From: Vibrio hangzhouensis
GTDB lineage: Bacteria; Pseudomonadota; Gammaproteobacteria; Enterobacterales; Vibrionaceae
NCBI RefSeq assembly: GCF_900107935.1
Contig: NZ_FNVG01000003.1
Coordinates: forward strand, 248,001-312,000
Direction of reading: 5' to 3'
Length of the DNA stretch: 64,000 bases
Shown piece by piece: positions 1 through 9,061 of the stretch. Position numbers and translations under genes: made by a program. Below the pieces are notes generated by a model that worked only from the letters and a program-made list of their open reading frames with translations, had not been told where the DNA came from and made no database searches. Positions within the stretch are counted from its first letter, which is position 1, and every line of letters starts with the position of its first letter.

Positions 1-2
1 TG

Positions 3-1448
3 GCGCAAGCTGGTGGAGCAATTTTCGGTCAACTACCTCTTCTTTTTGGTCTGGGTATTGCGATTGGCCTATCTAAAGACGGTAACGGCGCGGCAGGTCT
101 TGCTGGTGCAGTTGCTTACTTCGTTCTAACTGCAACCGCGACAACCATCAATGCTGACGTTAACATGTCATTCTTCGGTGGTATCTTCGCAGGTATTATC
201 GCAGGTCACTCTTACAACGCATTCCATGCGACTCGCCTACCAGAATGGCTAGCGTTCTTCGCGGGTAAACGCCTTGTACCTATCATGGCGGGCCTGTTTG
301 CTCTTGTTGCCGGTGCGATCTCTGGTGTGGTTTGGCCTTCAATCCAAGGCGGCCTGGATGCACTTGCTCACGCGGTATCGACTTCTGGCGCAGTAGGCCA
401 GTTTGTATACGGTACGCTTAACCGCGCGCTTATCCCTGTAGGTCTACACCACGTTCTTAACTCTTACTTCTGGTTCGGCATGGGTACATGTCAAGAAGTA
501 CTAGTGACTGGCGCTCAAGCTGCTGGTCAGGCGCTACCTGCACTACAACAGCTATGTGTTGACCCTGCTCTTGCTAATACTCTAGTTGTTGGTCAGGCTC
601 ATACATTTGAATTTGCTAACTCTGTAAACCCAGAAATCACTGCAACAGTGAAAGAAGTGACTGAAACTGTGAAAACAGGCGACCTACACCGCTTCTTCGG
701 CGGCGATAAGAGCGCTGGTGGATTCATGAATGGCTTCTTCCCTGTGATGATGTTTGGTCTACCTGGTGCAGCTCTGGCTATGTACCTGGCAGCGCCTGCT
801 GAAAAACGCAGCCAAGTTGGTGGTGCTCTATTCTCAGTAGCGTTCTGTTCATTCCTAACTGGTATTACTGAGCCTCTAGAATTCATGTTTGTATTCCTTG
901 CTCCTGCGCTATACGCATTGCATGCAGTGTTCACAGGTCTGGCTCTAGTGGTTGCAAACATGTTCGGCACGCTACACGGTTTCGGTTTCTCTGCAGGTCT
1001 TATCGACTTCGTACTGAACTGGGGTCTAGCAACTAAACCATTCATGCTACTACTTATTGGTCTGGGCTTCGGTGCTCTGTACTTCTTCACCTTTACTTTC
1101 GCAATCCGCGCATTCAACCTGAAATCGCCTGGTCGTGAAGATGACGATGAGGCAGTAGAAGTGGCTGGCGAAGGCAAAAATGGTGACCTAGCGCGTCAAT
1201 ATCTGAAAGCTCTGGGTGGTCACGATAACCTAACTTCAATCGACGCATGTATCACTCGTCTACGTCTGACTCTGAAAGACCGCTCTGTTGCTGATGAAGC
1301 TGTACTTAAGAAACTAGGTGCTAAGGGTGTGGTTAAACTTGGCGAGAACAACCTACAGGTTATTCTGGGTCCTCTGGCTGAAATCATCGCTGGTGAAATG
1401 AAGTCTATCGGCGCTGGTGAAGATCTATCAGAAGTAAAGCTACCATAA
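3..1448 (+). CDS. nagE: PTS N-acetylglucosamine transporter subunit IIBC (5' end outside window)
   Basis: Imports and phosphorylates N-acetylglucosamine at the inner membrane. The reading frame is open from the window edge, so the first part of the IIC channel domain is missing; 481 residues are visible. The visible part has many hydrophobic segments typical of a glucose-family IIC domain, including the stretch GLHHVLNSYFWFG, then a charged linker and a C-terminal IIB domain of about 85 residues. The IIB phosphorylation cysteine is in IDACITRLRL. There is no fused IIA domain, as is usual for Vibrio NagE and unlike E. coli NagE. The gene is followed by a strong terminator and then glnS, the usual neighbour. 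Confidence 0.93.
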   Translation, partial: AQAGGAIFGQLPLLFGLGIAIGLSKDGNGAAGLAGAVAYFVLTATATTINADVNMSFFGGIFAGIIAGHSYNAFHATRLPEWLAFFAGKRLVPIMAGLFALVAGAISGVVWPSIQGGLDALAHAVSTSGAVGQFVYGTLNRALIPVGLHHVLNSYFWFGMGTCQEVLVTGAQAAGQALPALQQLCVDPALANTLVVGQAHTFEFANSVNPEITATVKEVTETVKTGDLHRFFGGDKSAGGFMNGFFPVMMFGLPGAALAMYLAAPAEKRSQVGGALFSVAFCSFLTGITEPLEFMFVFLAPALYALHAVFTGLALVVANMFGTLHGFGFSAGLIDFVLNWGLATKPFMLLLIGLGFGALYFFTFTFAIRAFNLKSPGREDDDEAVEVAGEGKNGDLARQYLKALGGHDNLTSIDACITRLRLTLKDRSVADEAVLKKLGAKGVVKLGENNLQVILGPLAEIIAGEMKSIGAGEDLSEVKLP

Positions 1449-1476
1449 GCTAATTAATTCAATTGGTTCCAATACT

Positions 1477-1506
1477 AAAGCCTCTCGCATGAGAGGCTTT
1501 TTTTTG
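1477..1506 (+). terminator. Rho-independent terminator after nagE
   Basis: A perfect 10-bp stem, AAAGCCTCTC and GAGAGGCTTT, with a 4-base loop GCAT is followed by a run of T. It lies 29 bases after the nagE stop and separates nagE from glnS. Confidence 0.9.
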
Positions 1507-1652
1507 TGTGACGCAAGTATTTTTGTCCCCATAGACGACCTTGGGTGAAAATAATCACTGGAAAATGCGAGATCTTGTTGAGGTTTCGCAAAGAATTGTG
1601 GATCATTAGCGTTTATATATCTGACAATACTTAAAACATAGAGGTGTTATAG

Positions 1653-3320
1653 ATGAGTGAAGCTGAGGCTCGTCCATCGAACTTTATTCGCCAAATCATC
1701 GACAAAGATTTAGCGGATGGCAAGCATACTAGCGTGCATACTCGTTTTCCGCCGGAACCAAACGGTTACCTGCACATCGGTCACGCGAAATCTATTTGTT
1801 TGAACTTCGGTATTGCTCAGGACTACCAGGGACAGTGTAATCTTCGTTTTGATGACACTAACCCTGAGAAAGAAGACGTAGAATACGTTGAGTCGATTAA
1901 GAATGATGTAAGCTGGTTGGGCTTTGAATGGTCGGGTGAGGTTTGTTACTCATCAAACTATTTCGATAAGCTTTACGAGTATGCGGTTGAATTAATTAAC
2001 AAAGGCTTAGCGTATGTTGAAGAGCTAAGTCCAGAGCAGATTCGTGAGTACCGTGGAACCCTGACTCAACCAGGAAAACCAAGCCCATACCGCGATCGTC
2101 CGGTTGAAGAGAACCTGGCACTATTTGAAAAAATGCGTGATGGTGGCTTCGAAGAGGGAACGGCGTGTCTGCGCGCTAAGATTGACATGAGCTCTTCGTT
2201 CATGGTTATGCGTGATCCAGTTATTTATCGTGTACGTTTTGCCGAACATCACCAAACGGGTGATAAATGGTGCATCTACCCGATGTATGACTTCACACAC
2301 TGTATTTCTGATGCGCTAGAGGGCATTACGCACTCGCTGTGTACGCTAGAGTTCCAGGATAACCGTCGTCTTTACGACTGGGTGTTGGACAACATTACTA
2401 TCGATTGTCAGCCACGCCAGTACGAGTTCAGCCGCCTCAACCTGGAATACACGGTGATGTCTAAGCGTAAGCTTAATCAGTTGGTGACTGAAAAACTGGT
2501 CAACGGCTGGGACGATCCACGTATGCCAACAATTTCGGGTCTGCGTCGTCGTGGCTTCACTCCTGCATCGATTCGTGAGTTCTGTAAGCGTATTGGTGTC
2601 ACTAAGCAAGAAAACATGATTGAGTTTAGCTCTCTGGAGTCTTGTGTACGTGATGACCTCAACGAGAACGCACCTCGTGCAATGGCCGTTCTTGACCCGG
2701 TTAAGATCGTTATCGAAAACTACCAGGGTGACGGTGAAACTCTTACGGTTGCTAACCATCCAAACAAGGAGGAAATGGGCACTCGTGAGGTACCATTTAC
2801 TCGTGAACTTTGGATTGAGCGTGAAGACTTCCGCGAAGAAGCCAACAAGAAGTACAAGCGTCTGGTGCTAGGCAAAGAAGTGCGCCTACGTGGTGCTTAT
2901 GTGATTAAAGCTGAGCGTATTGAAAAAGATGAAGCGGGTAACATTACCACTATCTTCTGTAGCTATGATGCAGAGACTCTGGGTAAAAACCCGGCGGATG
3001 GCCGTAAAGTGAAAGGCGTTATTCACTGGGTATCGGCGGATAAAGGCCTACCTGCTGAGATCCGTTTGTACGACCGTTTGTTTACGGTCGCTAACCCAGC
3101 GGCGGCGGATAACTTTGCTGAGACGATTAACCCAGAATCATTGGTTGTTAACAAGGGTTATGTTGAGCCGAGTTTGGCTTCTGCCGTTGTAGAACAGGGT
3201 TATCAGTTTGAGCGTATGGGTTATTTCTGTGCTGACTCAAAAGACTCCAGTGCCGAGACTCTGGTTTTCAACCGTACAGTAGGTCTTCGCGATACCTGGG
3301 CTAAGATTGAAGCGAAATAA
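1653..3320 (+). CDS. glnS: Glutaminyl-tRNA synthetase
   Basis: Charges tRNA-Gln with glutamine in the cytoplasm. The protein is 555 residues, the normal bacterial length. The class I signature is [11 protein letters not shown] with HIGH at residues 41-44, and the second motif is VMSKRKL with MSK starting near residue 269. The C-terminal half carries the two beta-barrel anticodon-binding domains. The start ATG at 1653 has the purine-rich stretch AGAGGTG upstream (gaggtgttatag ATG). It stands alone between two terminators. The N-terminal half is very similar in kind to GltX, which is also present in this window at 59035. Confidence 0.97.
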   Translation: MSEAEARPSNFIRQIIDKDLADGKHTSVHTRFPPEPNGYLHIGHAKSICLNFGIAQDYQGQCNLRFDDTNPEKEDVEYVESIKNDVSWLGFEWSGEVCYSSNYFDKLYEYAVELINKGLAYVEELSPEQIREYRGTLTQPGKPSPYRDRPVEENLALFEKMRDGGFEEGTACLRAKIDMSSSFMVMRDPVIYRVRFAEHHQTGDKWCIYPMYDFTHCISDALEGITHSLCTLEFQDNRRLYDWVLDNITIDCQPRQYEFSRLNLEYTVMSKRKLNQLVTEKLVNGWDDPRMPTISGLRRRGFTPASIREFCKRIGVTKQENMIEFSSLESCVRDDLNENAPRAMAVLDPVKIVIENYQGDGETLTVANHPNKEEMGTREVPFTRELWIEREDFREEANKKYKRLVLGKEVRLRGAYVIKAERIEKDEAGNITTIFCSYDAETLGKNPADGRKVKGVIHWVSADKGLPAEIRLYDRLFTVANPAAADNFAETINPESLVVNKGYVEPSLASAVVEQGYQFERMGYFCADSKDSSAETLVFNRTVGLRDTWAKIEAK

Positions 3321-3379
3321 TTCGCTTCATATTCCTCCCTGCTTTCTTTAACCGGAGAAGTTCGGAGGAGAAACAAAAA

Positions 3380-3405
3380 AACCAGCCATATGGCTGGTTT
3401 TTTCA
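3380..3405. terminator. Bidirectional terminator between glnS and fur
   Basis: AACCAGCCAT and ATGGCTGGTT form a stem with T runs on the right for glnS and A runs on the left, which are T runs for fur on the minus strand. The two genes converge here. Confidence 0.85.
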
Positions 3406-3421
3406 ATTCTGGGATCATCCC

Positions 3422-3868
3422 TTAACGAGGTTTGTGAGCCTTAGGGTTATCTTTACATGCACCGCCAATACACTTGCCGTACAGGTACAGGCTGTGGTTG
3501 GTCAGTTCGATATTGTATCGTGACGCAATTTCTTTCTGGCGAGCTTCAATGACTTCATCAGAAAACTCAATCACCTCGCCACAGTCCAGACAAACCAGGT
3601 GGTCATGGTGGTGTTGAGTCGATAATTCAAATACTGACTTACCGCCTTCAAAGTGGTGTCGGGTAACAATACCAGCATCATCGAATTGGTTTAATACACG
3701 ATAAACGGTGGCAAGACCAATTTCTTCGCCTAGATCGATAAGCTTTTTATACAGGTCTTCTGCGCTAATGTGTTGGTACTCTGGCTTCTGCAGTACTTCT
3801 AAAATTTTCAGTCTTGGCAACGTGACTTTAAGTCCCGCGTCCTTAAGTGCCTTGTTATTGTCTGACAT
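3422..3868 (-). CDS. fur: Ferric uptake regulator
   Basis: Iron-responsive repressor that binds Fur boxes when loaded with ferrous iron. The protein is 148 residues, starting MSDNNKALKDAG, which matches the family length; a longer open frame extends upstream to 3982 but the extension has no family character. An N-terminal winged helix is followed by the metal-binding dimerization domain with HHHDHLVCLDCGEV and the second cysteine pair in KCIGGACKD, consistent with a structural zinc site. On the minus strand a perfect -10 hexamer TATAAT lies at 3925-3920, about 50 bases before the start. It is next to fldA, as in many gammaproteobacteria, with one extra gene between. Confidence 0.96.
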   Translation of the reverse strand: MSDNNKALKDAGLKVTLPRLKILEVLQKPEYQHISAEDLYKKLIDLGEEIGLATVYRVLNQFDDAGIVTRHHFEGGKSVFELSTQHHHDHLVCLDCGEVIEFSDEVIEARQKEIASRYNIELTNHSLYLYGKCIGGACKDNPKAHKPR

Positions 3869-4058
3869 AAACTTTCCTGTGATGATCTGCAGCAATAAAC
3901 AGATTTCTGTAATCCATTTATTATAGGGTACTACAGCGTAACAATAAACCACGAACTTCAAAGGGTTACTAAGTATTAACATAGAAGTGGAACTATGTCA
4001 CTTTACAAACACATCTGACCAGTTACAATTTGTTTACATTTGATGTGGGTAGTGATTT

Positions 4059-4571
4059 ATGGATAAACGATTAGCCAGGATATATAAACCAAAATACGTA
4101 AAATTTGCGCTGAACATATGGCCTCCGTTTTGGGGGGCGGGTATACGGATTACCGAGATCAGTGATGACTTCCGCTCAGTAAAGGTTCGTCTGAAGCTCA
4201 AATGGTGGAATAAGAACGCCAATCGCTCACAGTTTGGAGGCAGCATATTTGCCATGACTGATCCTATCTATTCGCTGATGCTCATGGGGATCTTGCGCGA
4301 GCAGTACTATGTCTGGGATAAAGAGGCAAGCATCGATTTCATCAAGCCGGGTTTTTCCGATCTGAGGGCTGAATTTGTTATCAGTCAGGGTATGCTAGAA
4401 CAGATTTTGCGCAGTACGGCGAGCGGAGAGAAGTGTTTTCCTGAATTTATCACCCATATTCATAACAAAGACGGAGATGTGGTGGCGACTATTCAGCGTA
4501 AGCTTTATATCCGTAAGAAGCCCAAATACCGTGAGGAAATTGGAAATGAGGCTCCCTCGGTTCAGGTGTAG
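4059..4571 (+). CDS. DUF4442 family protein (hotdog-fold thioesterase-like)
   Basis: A 170-residue soluble protein. The pattern WWNKNANRSQFGGSIFAM followed by a short region and then ASIDFIKPG resembles the DUF4442 family, which is predicted to have the hotdog fold of acyl-CoA thioesterases. No substrate is known from the sequence. The gene is inserted on the plus strand between fur and fldA, which face the other way, and it ends at a terminator shared with fldA. It begins 190 bases upstream of the fur start, so the two promoters are divergent in the 3869-4058 interval. Confidence 0.75.
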   Translation: MDKRLARIYKPKYVKFALNIWPPFWGAGIRITEISDDFRSVKVRLKLKWWNKNANRSQFGGSIFAMTDPIYSLMLMGILREQYYVWDKEASIDFIKPGFSDLRAEFVISQGMLEQILRSTASGEKCFPEFITHIHNKDGDVVATIQRKLYIRKKPKYREEIGNEAPSVQV

Positions 4572-4586
4572 TTGTGACCATAAAAA

Positions 4587-4611
4587 AAGCCTCCGATTAT
4601 CGGAGGCTTCT
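4587..4611. terminator. Bidirectional terminator between the DUF4442 gene and fldA
   Basis: AAGCCTCCGAT and ATCGGAGGCTT form an almost loop-free hairpin preceded by seven A, so it ends fldA on the minus strand strongly and the DUF4442 gene on the plus strand more weakly. Confidence 0.8.
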
Positions 4612-4630
4612 CAAATGTCTTGCCAGGCTC

Positions 4631-5164
4631 TTAGTCTTCCAACTCCGCCAGGCACATTTCTTCATAAAGCTGTTTGGTCCAGTTAGAAACACGCTCGTCA
4701 GTCAGTTCTGGCTGACGGTCTTCGTCGATGCACAGACCAACAAATAGTGAATCATCGCCTTCAACCAGGGCTTTTGACGCTTCGAATTCGTAACCTTCCG
4801 TAGACGTGTAACCGATGATAGTGCCACCTTTACCTTCTACGATGTCACGTACTGTACCCATAGCGTCACAGAAGTATTCCGCGTAGTCTTCCTGATCACC
4901 ACAGCCAAAGATTGCAACCAGCTTGGTCGAGAAGTCGATGCCTTCAAGCTCTGGGAAAAAGTCATCCCAGTCAGCCTGTGCCTCACCGTAATACCAGGTA
5001 GGGATACCCAGAAGCAGTAGATCGAAGTTATCGATATCTTCTTTGCTGCTCTTAGCAATGTCTTGAACGTGAACGAGCTGTTTACCCAATTGTTTTTGGA
5101 TCATCTTTGCAATAGCTTCTGTATTACCCGTATCGCTACCAAAGAATAGACCTACACTTGCCAT
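4631..5164 (-). CDS. fldA: Flavodoxin I
   Basis: Small FMN-containing electron carrier, 177 residues. The FMN phosphate loop is GSDTGNTEAIA near residues 9-19, and the flavin-stacking regions PTWYYGEAQADW and FGCGDQEDY follow, as in long-chain flavodoxins. The start ATG has AAAAGG about 11 bases upstream. It sits in the conserved neighbourhood of fur, ybfF and seqA. It probably donates electrons to enzymes such as IspG/IspH and LipA; lipA is also in this window. Confidence 0.95.
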   Translation of the reverse strand: MASVGLFFGSDTGNTEAIAKMIQKQLGKQLVHVQDIAKSSKEDIDNFDLLLLGIPTWYYGEAQADWDDFFPELEGIDFSTKLVAIFGCGDQEDYAEYFCDAMGTVRDIVEGKGGTIIGYTSTEGYEFEASKALVEGDDSLFVGLCIDEDRQPELTDERVSNWTKQLYEEMCLAELED

Positions 5165-5213
5165 AGATTCAGTACCTTTTCATTGTCTGTTTTGGGTTAA
5201 GGAATCGCGTTGA

Positions 5214-5435
5214 TTAACCGAGCCCTGAGCCTTCCCAGCTTAGCTGAATGATGCCTTTCGCAACAAAACCAGCACAACCTAAGAACAGCACAAGCCATAC
5301 AATACGTCGACCAAAAACAGGAACATTACCTTGTTTAAGAACATCTTTGATTGCCATGCCGATCAAAAAGAAAATCGCAGCAAACAGTAAATCTAAACCG
5401 ATGGATTCCAGTTTGTTTATGTAGTCGTAAAGCAT
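5214..5435 (-). CDS. DUF2788 small membrane protein
   Basis: A 73-residue protein with two predicted transmembrane segments, roughly residues 14-32 and 46-65, joined by a short basic loop containing RR. AAAGGAA lies just upstream of its start codon. It matches the small DUF2788 proteins that sit between fldA and ybfF in Vibrio. It is 49 bases from fldA, so the two may be cotranscribed. The function is unknown. Confidence 0.75.
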   Translation of the reverse strand: MLYDYINKLESIGLDLLFAAIFFLIGMAIKDVLKQGNVPVFGRRIVWLVLFLGCAGFVAKGIIQLSWEGSGLG

Positions 5436-5533
5436 GGTATTCCTTTATGCCAATATGCTTGCGCGGAACTATACCACTGTTGTTCAATAAAGTTAATCCG
5501 TGCTTCAGATTGAGGCTCAGTTTGAAGTCAAAT

Positions 5534-6292
5534 TTAAATAAATTTACGTATGGCTCTCAATACTTCAGTGGGTTTTTCAGCATGAAGCCAATGACCCGTA
5601 TTGGCAATGACGTGTGCCTTAGCGCGAGAGAACTGAGCCTGAATCAGTGGCTGGTGCTCGGCAGTAAGGTAATCTGAGTCTCCCCCTTTGATAAACAGGA
5701 CTGGAATGCTGGTTTTATTGATAGGTTGCCAATCGATAATAGCCAGGTAGTTATCACTCAGACTATCGACATTGAAGCGCCACTGCAGATATTGCCCGTT
5801 GTTGTAGAGGGATTTTCCCAGAAACTGTCGTACGCCTTCGAGGTCGATGTGGCGACTCAAAAGGGTCATGGCTTCTGCACGAGTCGTCGGCTTTCCTGCC
5901 GTTACTGCTTCCAGGCCAGCGAACACATTATCGTGGCGACGAGTCTGGTATGCCACTGGTGACATGTCCATTACCACCAGTTTGTTGATTGGATAGTCAA
6001 AGTCACACATTTTCATGGCTACTTTGCCCCCCATAGAGTGACCAATGACGGTTGGAGAGGAAATATCCAAATATTCAAGTAATTGAATTACATCCTGAGC
6101 CATCAAACGGTAGTCATGCTCACGACTATGGAAAGAACGACCGTGGTTACGCAGGTCGATACTGATGACATCGAAGTCTTGTTTTAAATCTCGAGCCAGT
6201 ACACCCAGATTGTTCAGGTCTCCAAACAGACCATGGATAAGGACGATGGGTGAGCCTTGGCCTTCTCTTTTATAGTTCAATAAAGCTGACAT
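5534..6292 (-). CDS. ybfF: YbfF-type alpha/beta-hydrolase (acyl esterase)
   Basis: A cytoplasmic esterase of 252 residues with the alpha/beta-hydrolase fold. The oxyanion region is LIHGLFGDLNNLG, the nucleophile serine is in GHSMGGKVA, and the histidine is in NTGHWLHAEKP near the C-terminus. E. coli YbfF hydrolyses short and long acyl esters, including acyl-CoA, but its physiological substrate is not settled. The gene is divergent from seqA, with 92 bases between start codons, the same arrangement as in E. coli. Confidence 0.9.
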   Translation of the reverse strand: MSALLNYKREGQGSPIVLIHGLFGDLNNLGVLARDLKQDFDVISIDLRNHGRSFHSREHDYRLMAQDVIQLLEYLDISSPTVIGHSMGGKVAMKMCDFDYPINKLVVMDMSPVAYQTRRHDNVFAGLEAVTAGKPTTRAEAMTLLSRHIDLEGVRQFLGKSLYNNGQYLQWRFNVDSLSDNYLAIIDWQPINKTSIPVLFIKGGDSDYLTAEHQPLIQAQFSRAKAHVIANTGHWLHAEKPTEVLRAIRKFI

Positions 6293-6342
6293 TTTCTGTT
6301 ATTCGTGATGTGTTTAACGTGGAGGTTCATCGCGGAACTCGT

Positions 6343-6348
6343 TATAAT
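6343..6348 (+). promoter_or_regulatory. -10 element of the seqA promoter
   Basis: A perfect TATAAT hexamer stands 36 bases before the seqA start, inside the 92-base divergent interval with ybfF. I see no good -35 hexamer at the matching distance. Confidence 0.45.
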
Positions 6349-6384
6349 CATCCAGAGTTTAAACATAGAGACTGTGAAAAGCGA

Positions 6385-6915
6385 ATGAAAACAATTGAGG
6401 TTGATGAGGATCTATACCGTTATATTGCAAGCCAGACCCACCATATTGGCGAAAGTGCTTCAGATATCTTACGACGCTTATTAAAGGTAGACGGGGCGGA
6501 AACGGAACAGAAGCCTGCTGCCGCGAAAACTATCGTCGTTAGCAAAGATAAACCTCAGCTAGAGGTGGTAGATTCGGTAAAAGCAATGCGCTCGCTACTG
6601 ATTTCAGACGAGTTTGCCGGACTGAAGAAAGCAATCGATAGATTTATGCTGGTACTGTCATCTCTGCATCGCTTAAATCCAGAGGGTTTCGCTGAAGCAT
6701 CTCAGGTTAAAGGTCGTAAGCGCGTTTATTTCGCGAACAATGAAGCGGCACTATTAGAAAGTGGCAATACGACTAAGCCTAAAGCCATCCCCAATACCCC
6801 TTTTTGGGTTATCACTAACACAAACACCAGTCGCAAGAGGCAAATGGTTGAACAGGTGATGACTAAGATGGAATACCCAGCCGAACTCATCGAAAAAGTG
6901 ACGGCTTCTATCTAA
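6385..6915 (+). CDS. seqA: Negative modulator of replication initiation SeqA
   Basis: Binds hemimethylated GATC sites, sequesters new origins and delays reinitiation. The ATG at 6385 starts [15 protein letters not shown], the standard SeqA N-terminal multimerization domain; the open frame runs further upstream to 6250 but overlaps the divergent ybfF start and promoter. The protein has 176 residues. The C-terminal DNA-binding domain includes the segment ending in the TNTSRKRQM loop, which in E. coli contacts methylated GATC. The gene precedes pgm, as in E. coli. Confidence 0.96.
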   Translation: MKTIEVDEDLYRYIASQTHHIGESASDILRRLLKVDGAETEQKPAAAKTIVVSKDKPQLEVVDSVKAMRSLLISDEFAGLKKAIDRFMLVLSSLHRLNPEGFAEASQVKGRKRVYFANNEAALLESGNTTKPKAIPNTPFWVITNTNTSRKRQMVEQVMTKMEYPAELIEKVTASI

Positions 6916-6927
6916 GATTTCGATTCA

Positions 6928-6972
6928 AACCTCATAATGTTCATTTTAAAACGAGTATTATGAGGTTTTTTG
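6928..6972 (+). terminator. Hairpin terminator between seqA and pgm
   Basis: AAACCTCATAA (6928-6938) pairs perfectly with TTATGAGGTTT (6958-6968), with a 19-base loop and a following T run. It probably ends seqA transcripts or attenuates readthrough into pgm, which starts 36 bases later. Confidence 0.7.
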
Positions 6973-7007
6973 TATTTTTTAAGCTTAATTTTGAAAGGAC
7001 GTCTGTT

Positions 7008-8654
7008 ATGGCTATACACCCACGTGCGGGCCAAAAGGCTTTGCAAGAAGATTTGCATAATATCCCAGCGCTCGTCGCAAACTACTTTTTAGTTCAACCT
7101 GAAGCGGGTAACCAGGCACAAAGTGTTCAGTTTGGTACATCGGGTCATCGAGGTTGCGCAGACAAAGCGACATTTAATGAAAACCATATCCTGGCTATTG
7201 CACAAGCGGTAGCGGAAGTACGTGCAGAAAAAGGCACGACAGGCCCTCTGTTTGTTGGTAAAGATACGCACGCTCTTTCTGAGCCTGCATTTTCTACTGT
7301 GGTTGAAGTCTTGGTGGCAAATGGCGTAACAGTGATTGCTCAGGCAGACAATGGCTACACGCCTACGCCAGGTATTTCGCACGCAATCCTGACTCACAAT
7401 GTTGCGAATGAGGCTCAGGCTGACGGCATCGTCATCACACCTTCCCATAACCCACCACAAGATGGCGGGATCAAGTACAACCCAACTCACGGCGGTCCGG
7501 CAGAAGCAGAACTGACACAGGCCATCGAGGATCGTGCCAATGCGATCATCGCCGCTGGTATGCAAGGGGTGAAACGCCTGGCGATTGCAGAAGCGAAAGC
7601 ATCAGAGTTGTTCCAGGAGCGTGATCTGGTGAAGCCGTACATTGATGACCTAGTAAACGTCATTGATATGGAAGCCATTCAGAAAGCAAACCTGAAAATC
7701 GGTGTGGATCCACTAGGCGGTTCAGGTATTGATTACTGGCGTCAAATTGCCAAAGCTTACGATTTGGATCTGACTTTGGTGAGCGAAGCAGTGGATCCGT
7801 CGTTCCAGTTCATGTCTCTGGACAAAGATGGCGTAGTCCGCATGGACTGTTCATCACCTTATGCGATGGCCGGACTGCTGGCATTGAAAGATGACTATGA
7901 TCTTGCATTTGGTAATGACCCTGATTATGACCGTCATGGCATAGTGACTCCAAAAGGGTTGATGAACCCGAACCATTATCTTGCTGTGTGTATTGACTAC
8001 CTGTACCGTCATCGTGCTCAATGGCGTGAAGACGTGGCAGTGGGTAAAACGCTGGTATCCAGCGCTCTGATTGACCGTGTTGTAGCGGATCTGGGACGCA
8101 CTTTGTGTGAAGTACCGGTTGGCTTTAAATGGTTTGTAGATGGTCTTTACAATGGTGAGTTTGGCTTCGGTGGCGAAGAGAGTGCCGGTGCATCCTTCTT
8201 ACGTAAAGATGGCACGCCTTGGTCGACGGACAAAGATGGCATCATTTTGTGTCTGCTGGCTGCCGAGATTACTGCAGTGACGGGTAAAAACCCTCAGCAG
8301 TATTATGAAGAACTGGCTGCGAAACACGGTGAGTCTAAGTACAACCGTATTCAGGCGGTAGCTAACACGGCACAGAAAAATGTACTGAAGAAGCTATCAC
8401 CAGAGATGGTGGCAGCAGAGACCCTTGCAGGCGATGCTATTACCGCGCGTCTGACGCATGCACCTGGCAATGGCGCTGCGATTGGTGGCCTCAAAGTGAC
8501 CACAGAAAACGGTTGGTTTGCTGCCCGTCCATCGGGTACTGAAGACATTTACAAGATCTATTGCGAAAGCTTCAAAGGGGAAGAACACCTTAAATTGATT
8601 GAAGCCGAAGCTCAGGAGATCGTAAATCAGGTCTTTGCCGCTGCGGGTCTGTAA
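7008..8654 (+). CDS. pgm: Phosphoglucomutase (alpha-D-glucose-1-phosphate specific)
   Basis: Interconverts glucose 1-phosphate and glucose 6-phosphate for nucleotide-sugar and glycogen metabolism. The start ATG at 7008 ([12 protein letters not shown]) has AAAGGA upstream and gives 548 residues, close to the E. coli 546; the longer open frame from 6960 would begin inside the terminator stem and is not credible. The phosphoserine loop is [11 protein letters not shown] with Ser146, the metal loop is [10 protein letters not shown], the sugar loop is GEESAGAS and the phosphate-binding loop is [10 protein letters not shown]. All key residues are present. Confidence 0.96.
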   Translation: MAIHPRAGQKALQEDLHNIPALVANYFLVQPEAGNQAQSVQFGTSGHRGCADKATFNENHILAIAQAVAEVRAEKGTTGPLFVGKDTHALSEPAFSTVVEVLVANGVTVIAQADNGYTPTPGISHAILTHNVANEAQADGIVITPSHNPPQDGGIKYNPTHGGPAEAELTQAIEDRANAIIAAGMQGVKRLAIAEAKASELFQERDLVKPYIDDLVNVIDMEAIQKANLKIGVDPLGGSGIDYWRQIAKAYDLDLTLVSEAVDPSFQFMSLDKDGVVRMDCSSPYAMAGLLALKDDYDLAFGNDPDYDRHGIVTPKGLMNPNHYLAVCIDYLYRHRAQWREDVAVGKTLVSSALIDRVVADLGRTLCEVPVGFKWFVDGLYNGEFGFGGEESAGASFLRKDGTPWSTDKDGIILCLLAAEITAVTGKNPQQYYEELAAKHGESKYNRIQAVANTAQKNVLKKLSPEMVAAETLAGDAITARLTHAPGNGAAIGGLKVTTENGWFAARPSGTEDIYKIYCESFKGEEHLKLIEAEAQEIVNQVFAAAGL

Positions 8655-8703
8655 TCCGAATCTGACGGGGTTAACGATTAGTCCTGTTATTAATAATAAT
8701 GTG

Positions 8704-8737
8704 AAAAACGGTCACTATTAACGTGGCCGTTTTTTTA
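8704..8737 (+). terminator. Terminator after pgm
   Basis: AAAAACGGTCAC and GTGGCCGTTTTT pair with one G-U and a 7-base loop, followed by T. It lies 50 bases after the pgm stop. Confidence 0.85.
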
Positions 8738-8767
8738 TGCTTAAGGAATGAATAATAACGCAAAGAT

Positions 8768-8973
8768 AAAAAAACACCGCCATATAGGCGGTGTAAGAAA
8801 ATTTGACAGACAGGTCAAAAATACAGGAAGTACACACGTTAATTAGGGGATAGCTAATCAAGGTGTGGTGGTAGAATCTACCTAACTCGAAAATCGAGAT
8901 TGCAAACACAACATCGCAAGCGCAGAGTCAATTGATTCTAGAGAGAATCAAGCCGTTCAGACTCGCGTTTGCG
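8768..8973 (-). ncRNA. gcvB: GcvB small RNA
   Basis: This is an Hfq-dependent regulatory RNA of about 206 bases that represses many amino-acid and peptide transporter mRNAs. Three parts identify it, all read on the minus strand. The GU-rich R1 seed GATGTTGTGTTTGCAATC lies at 8915-8898. The second conserved block, TACTTCCTGTA followed closely by ACCTGTCTGTC, lies at 8832-8805. The 3' terminator hairpin ACACCGCC/GGCGGTGT with T7 lies at 8794-8768. An internal CTCGAAAATCGAG hairpin follows R1, where E. coli has a hairpin too. The promoter -35 TTGCCG and -10 TATATT are 17 bases apart. It is divergent from gcvA, the classic gcvB position. The 5' end is inferred from the promoter. Confidence 0.9.
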
Positions 8974-8979
8974 GGATGA

Positions 8980-9008
8980 AATATAGAATTTCTCTGGCTG
9001 TTCGGCAA
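8980..9008 (-). promoter_or_regulatory. Promoter of gcvB
   Basis: Minus strand: -35 TTGCCG at 9008-9003, a 17-base spacer, and -10 TATATT at 8985-8980, placing the RNA start near 8973. It overlaps the upstream part of the gcvA promoter region, consistent with GcvA control of gcvB from a shared interval. Confidence 0.7.
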
Positions 9009-9017
9009 TGGACAATT

Positions 9018-9045
9018 TATAATGTTTCAGATTAAAAAAACTAAT
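9018..9045 (+). promoter_or_regulatory. gcvA -10 element and CTAAT motif
   Basis: A perfect TATAAT occupies 9018-9023, 38 bases before the gcvA start. CTAAT, the short core bound by GcvA in E. coli, occupies 9041-9045 and could serve autorepression. The CTAAT match is short and could be chance. Confidence 0.45.
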
Positions 9046-9061
9046 GCTTTAGAGAGTCGTT

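Noticed and set aside
3869..3982. A 38-codon upstream extension of fur
   Set aside because: Family members begin at MSDNN and a good -10 hexamer lies inside the extension.
8718..8909. A 63-codon open frame on the minus strand between pgm and gcvA
   Set aside because: It runs across the GcvB terminator and the seed regions, has no ribosome site and no protein character; the region is the GcvB RNA.
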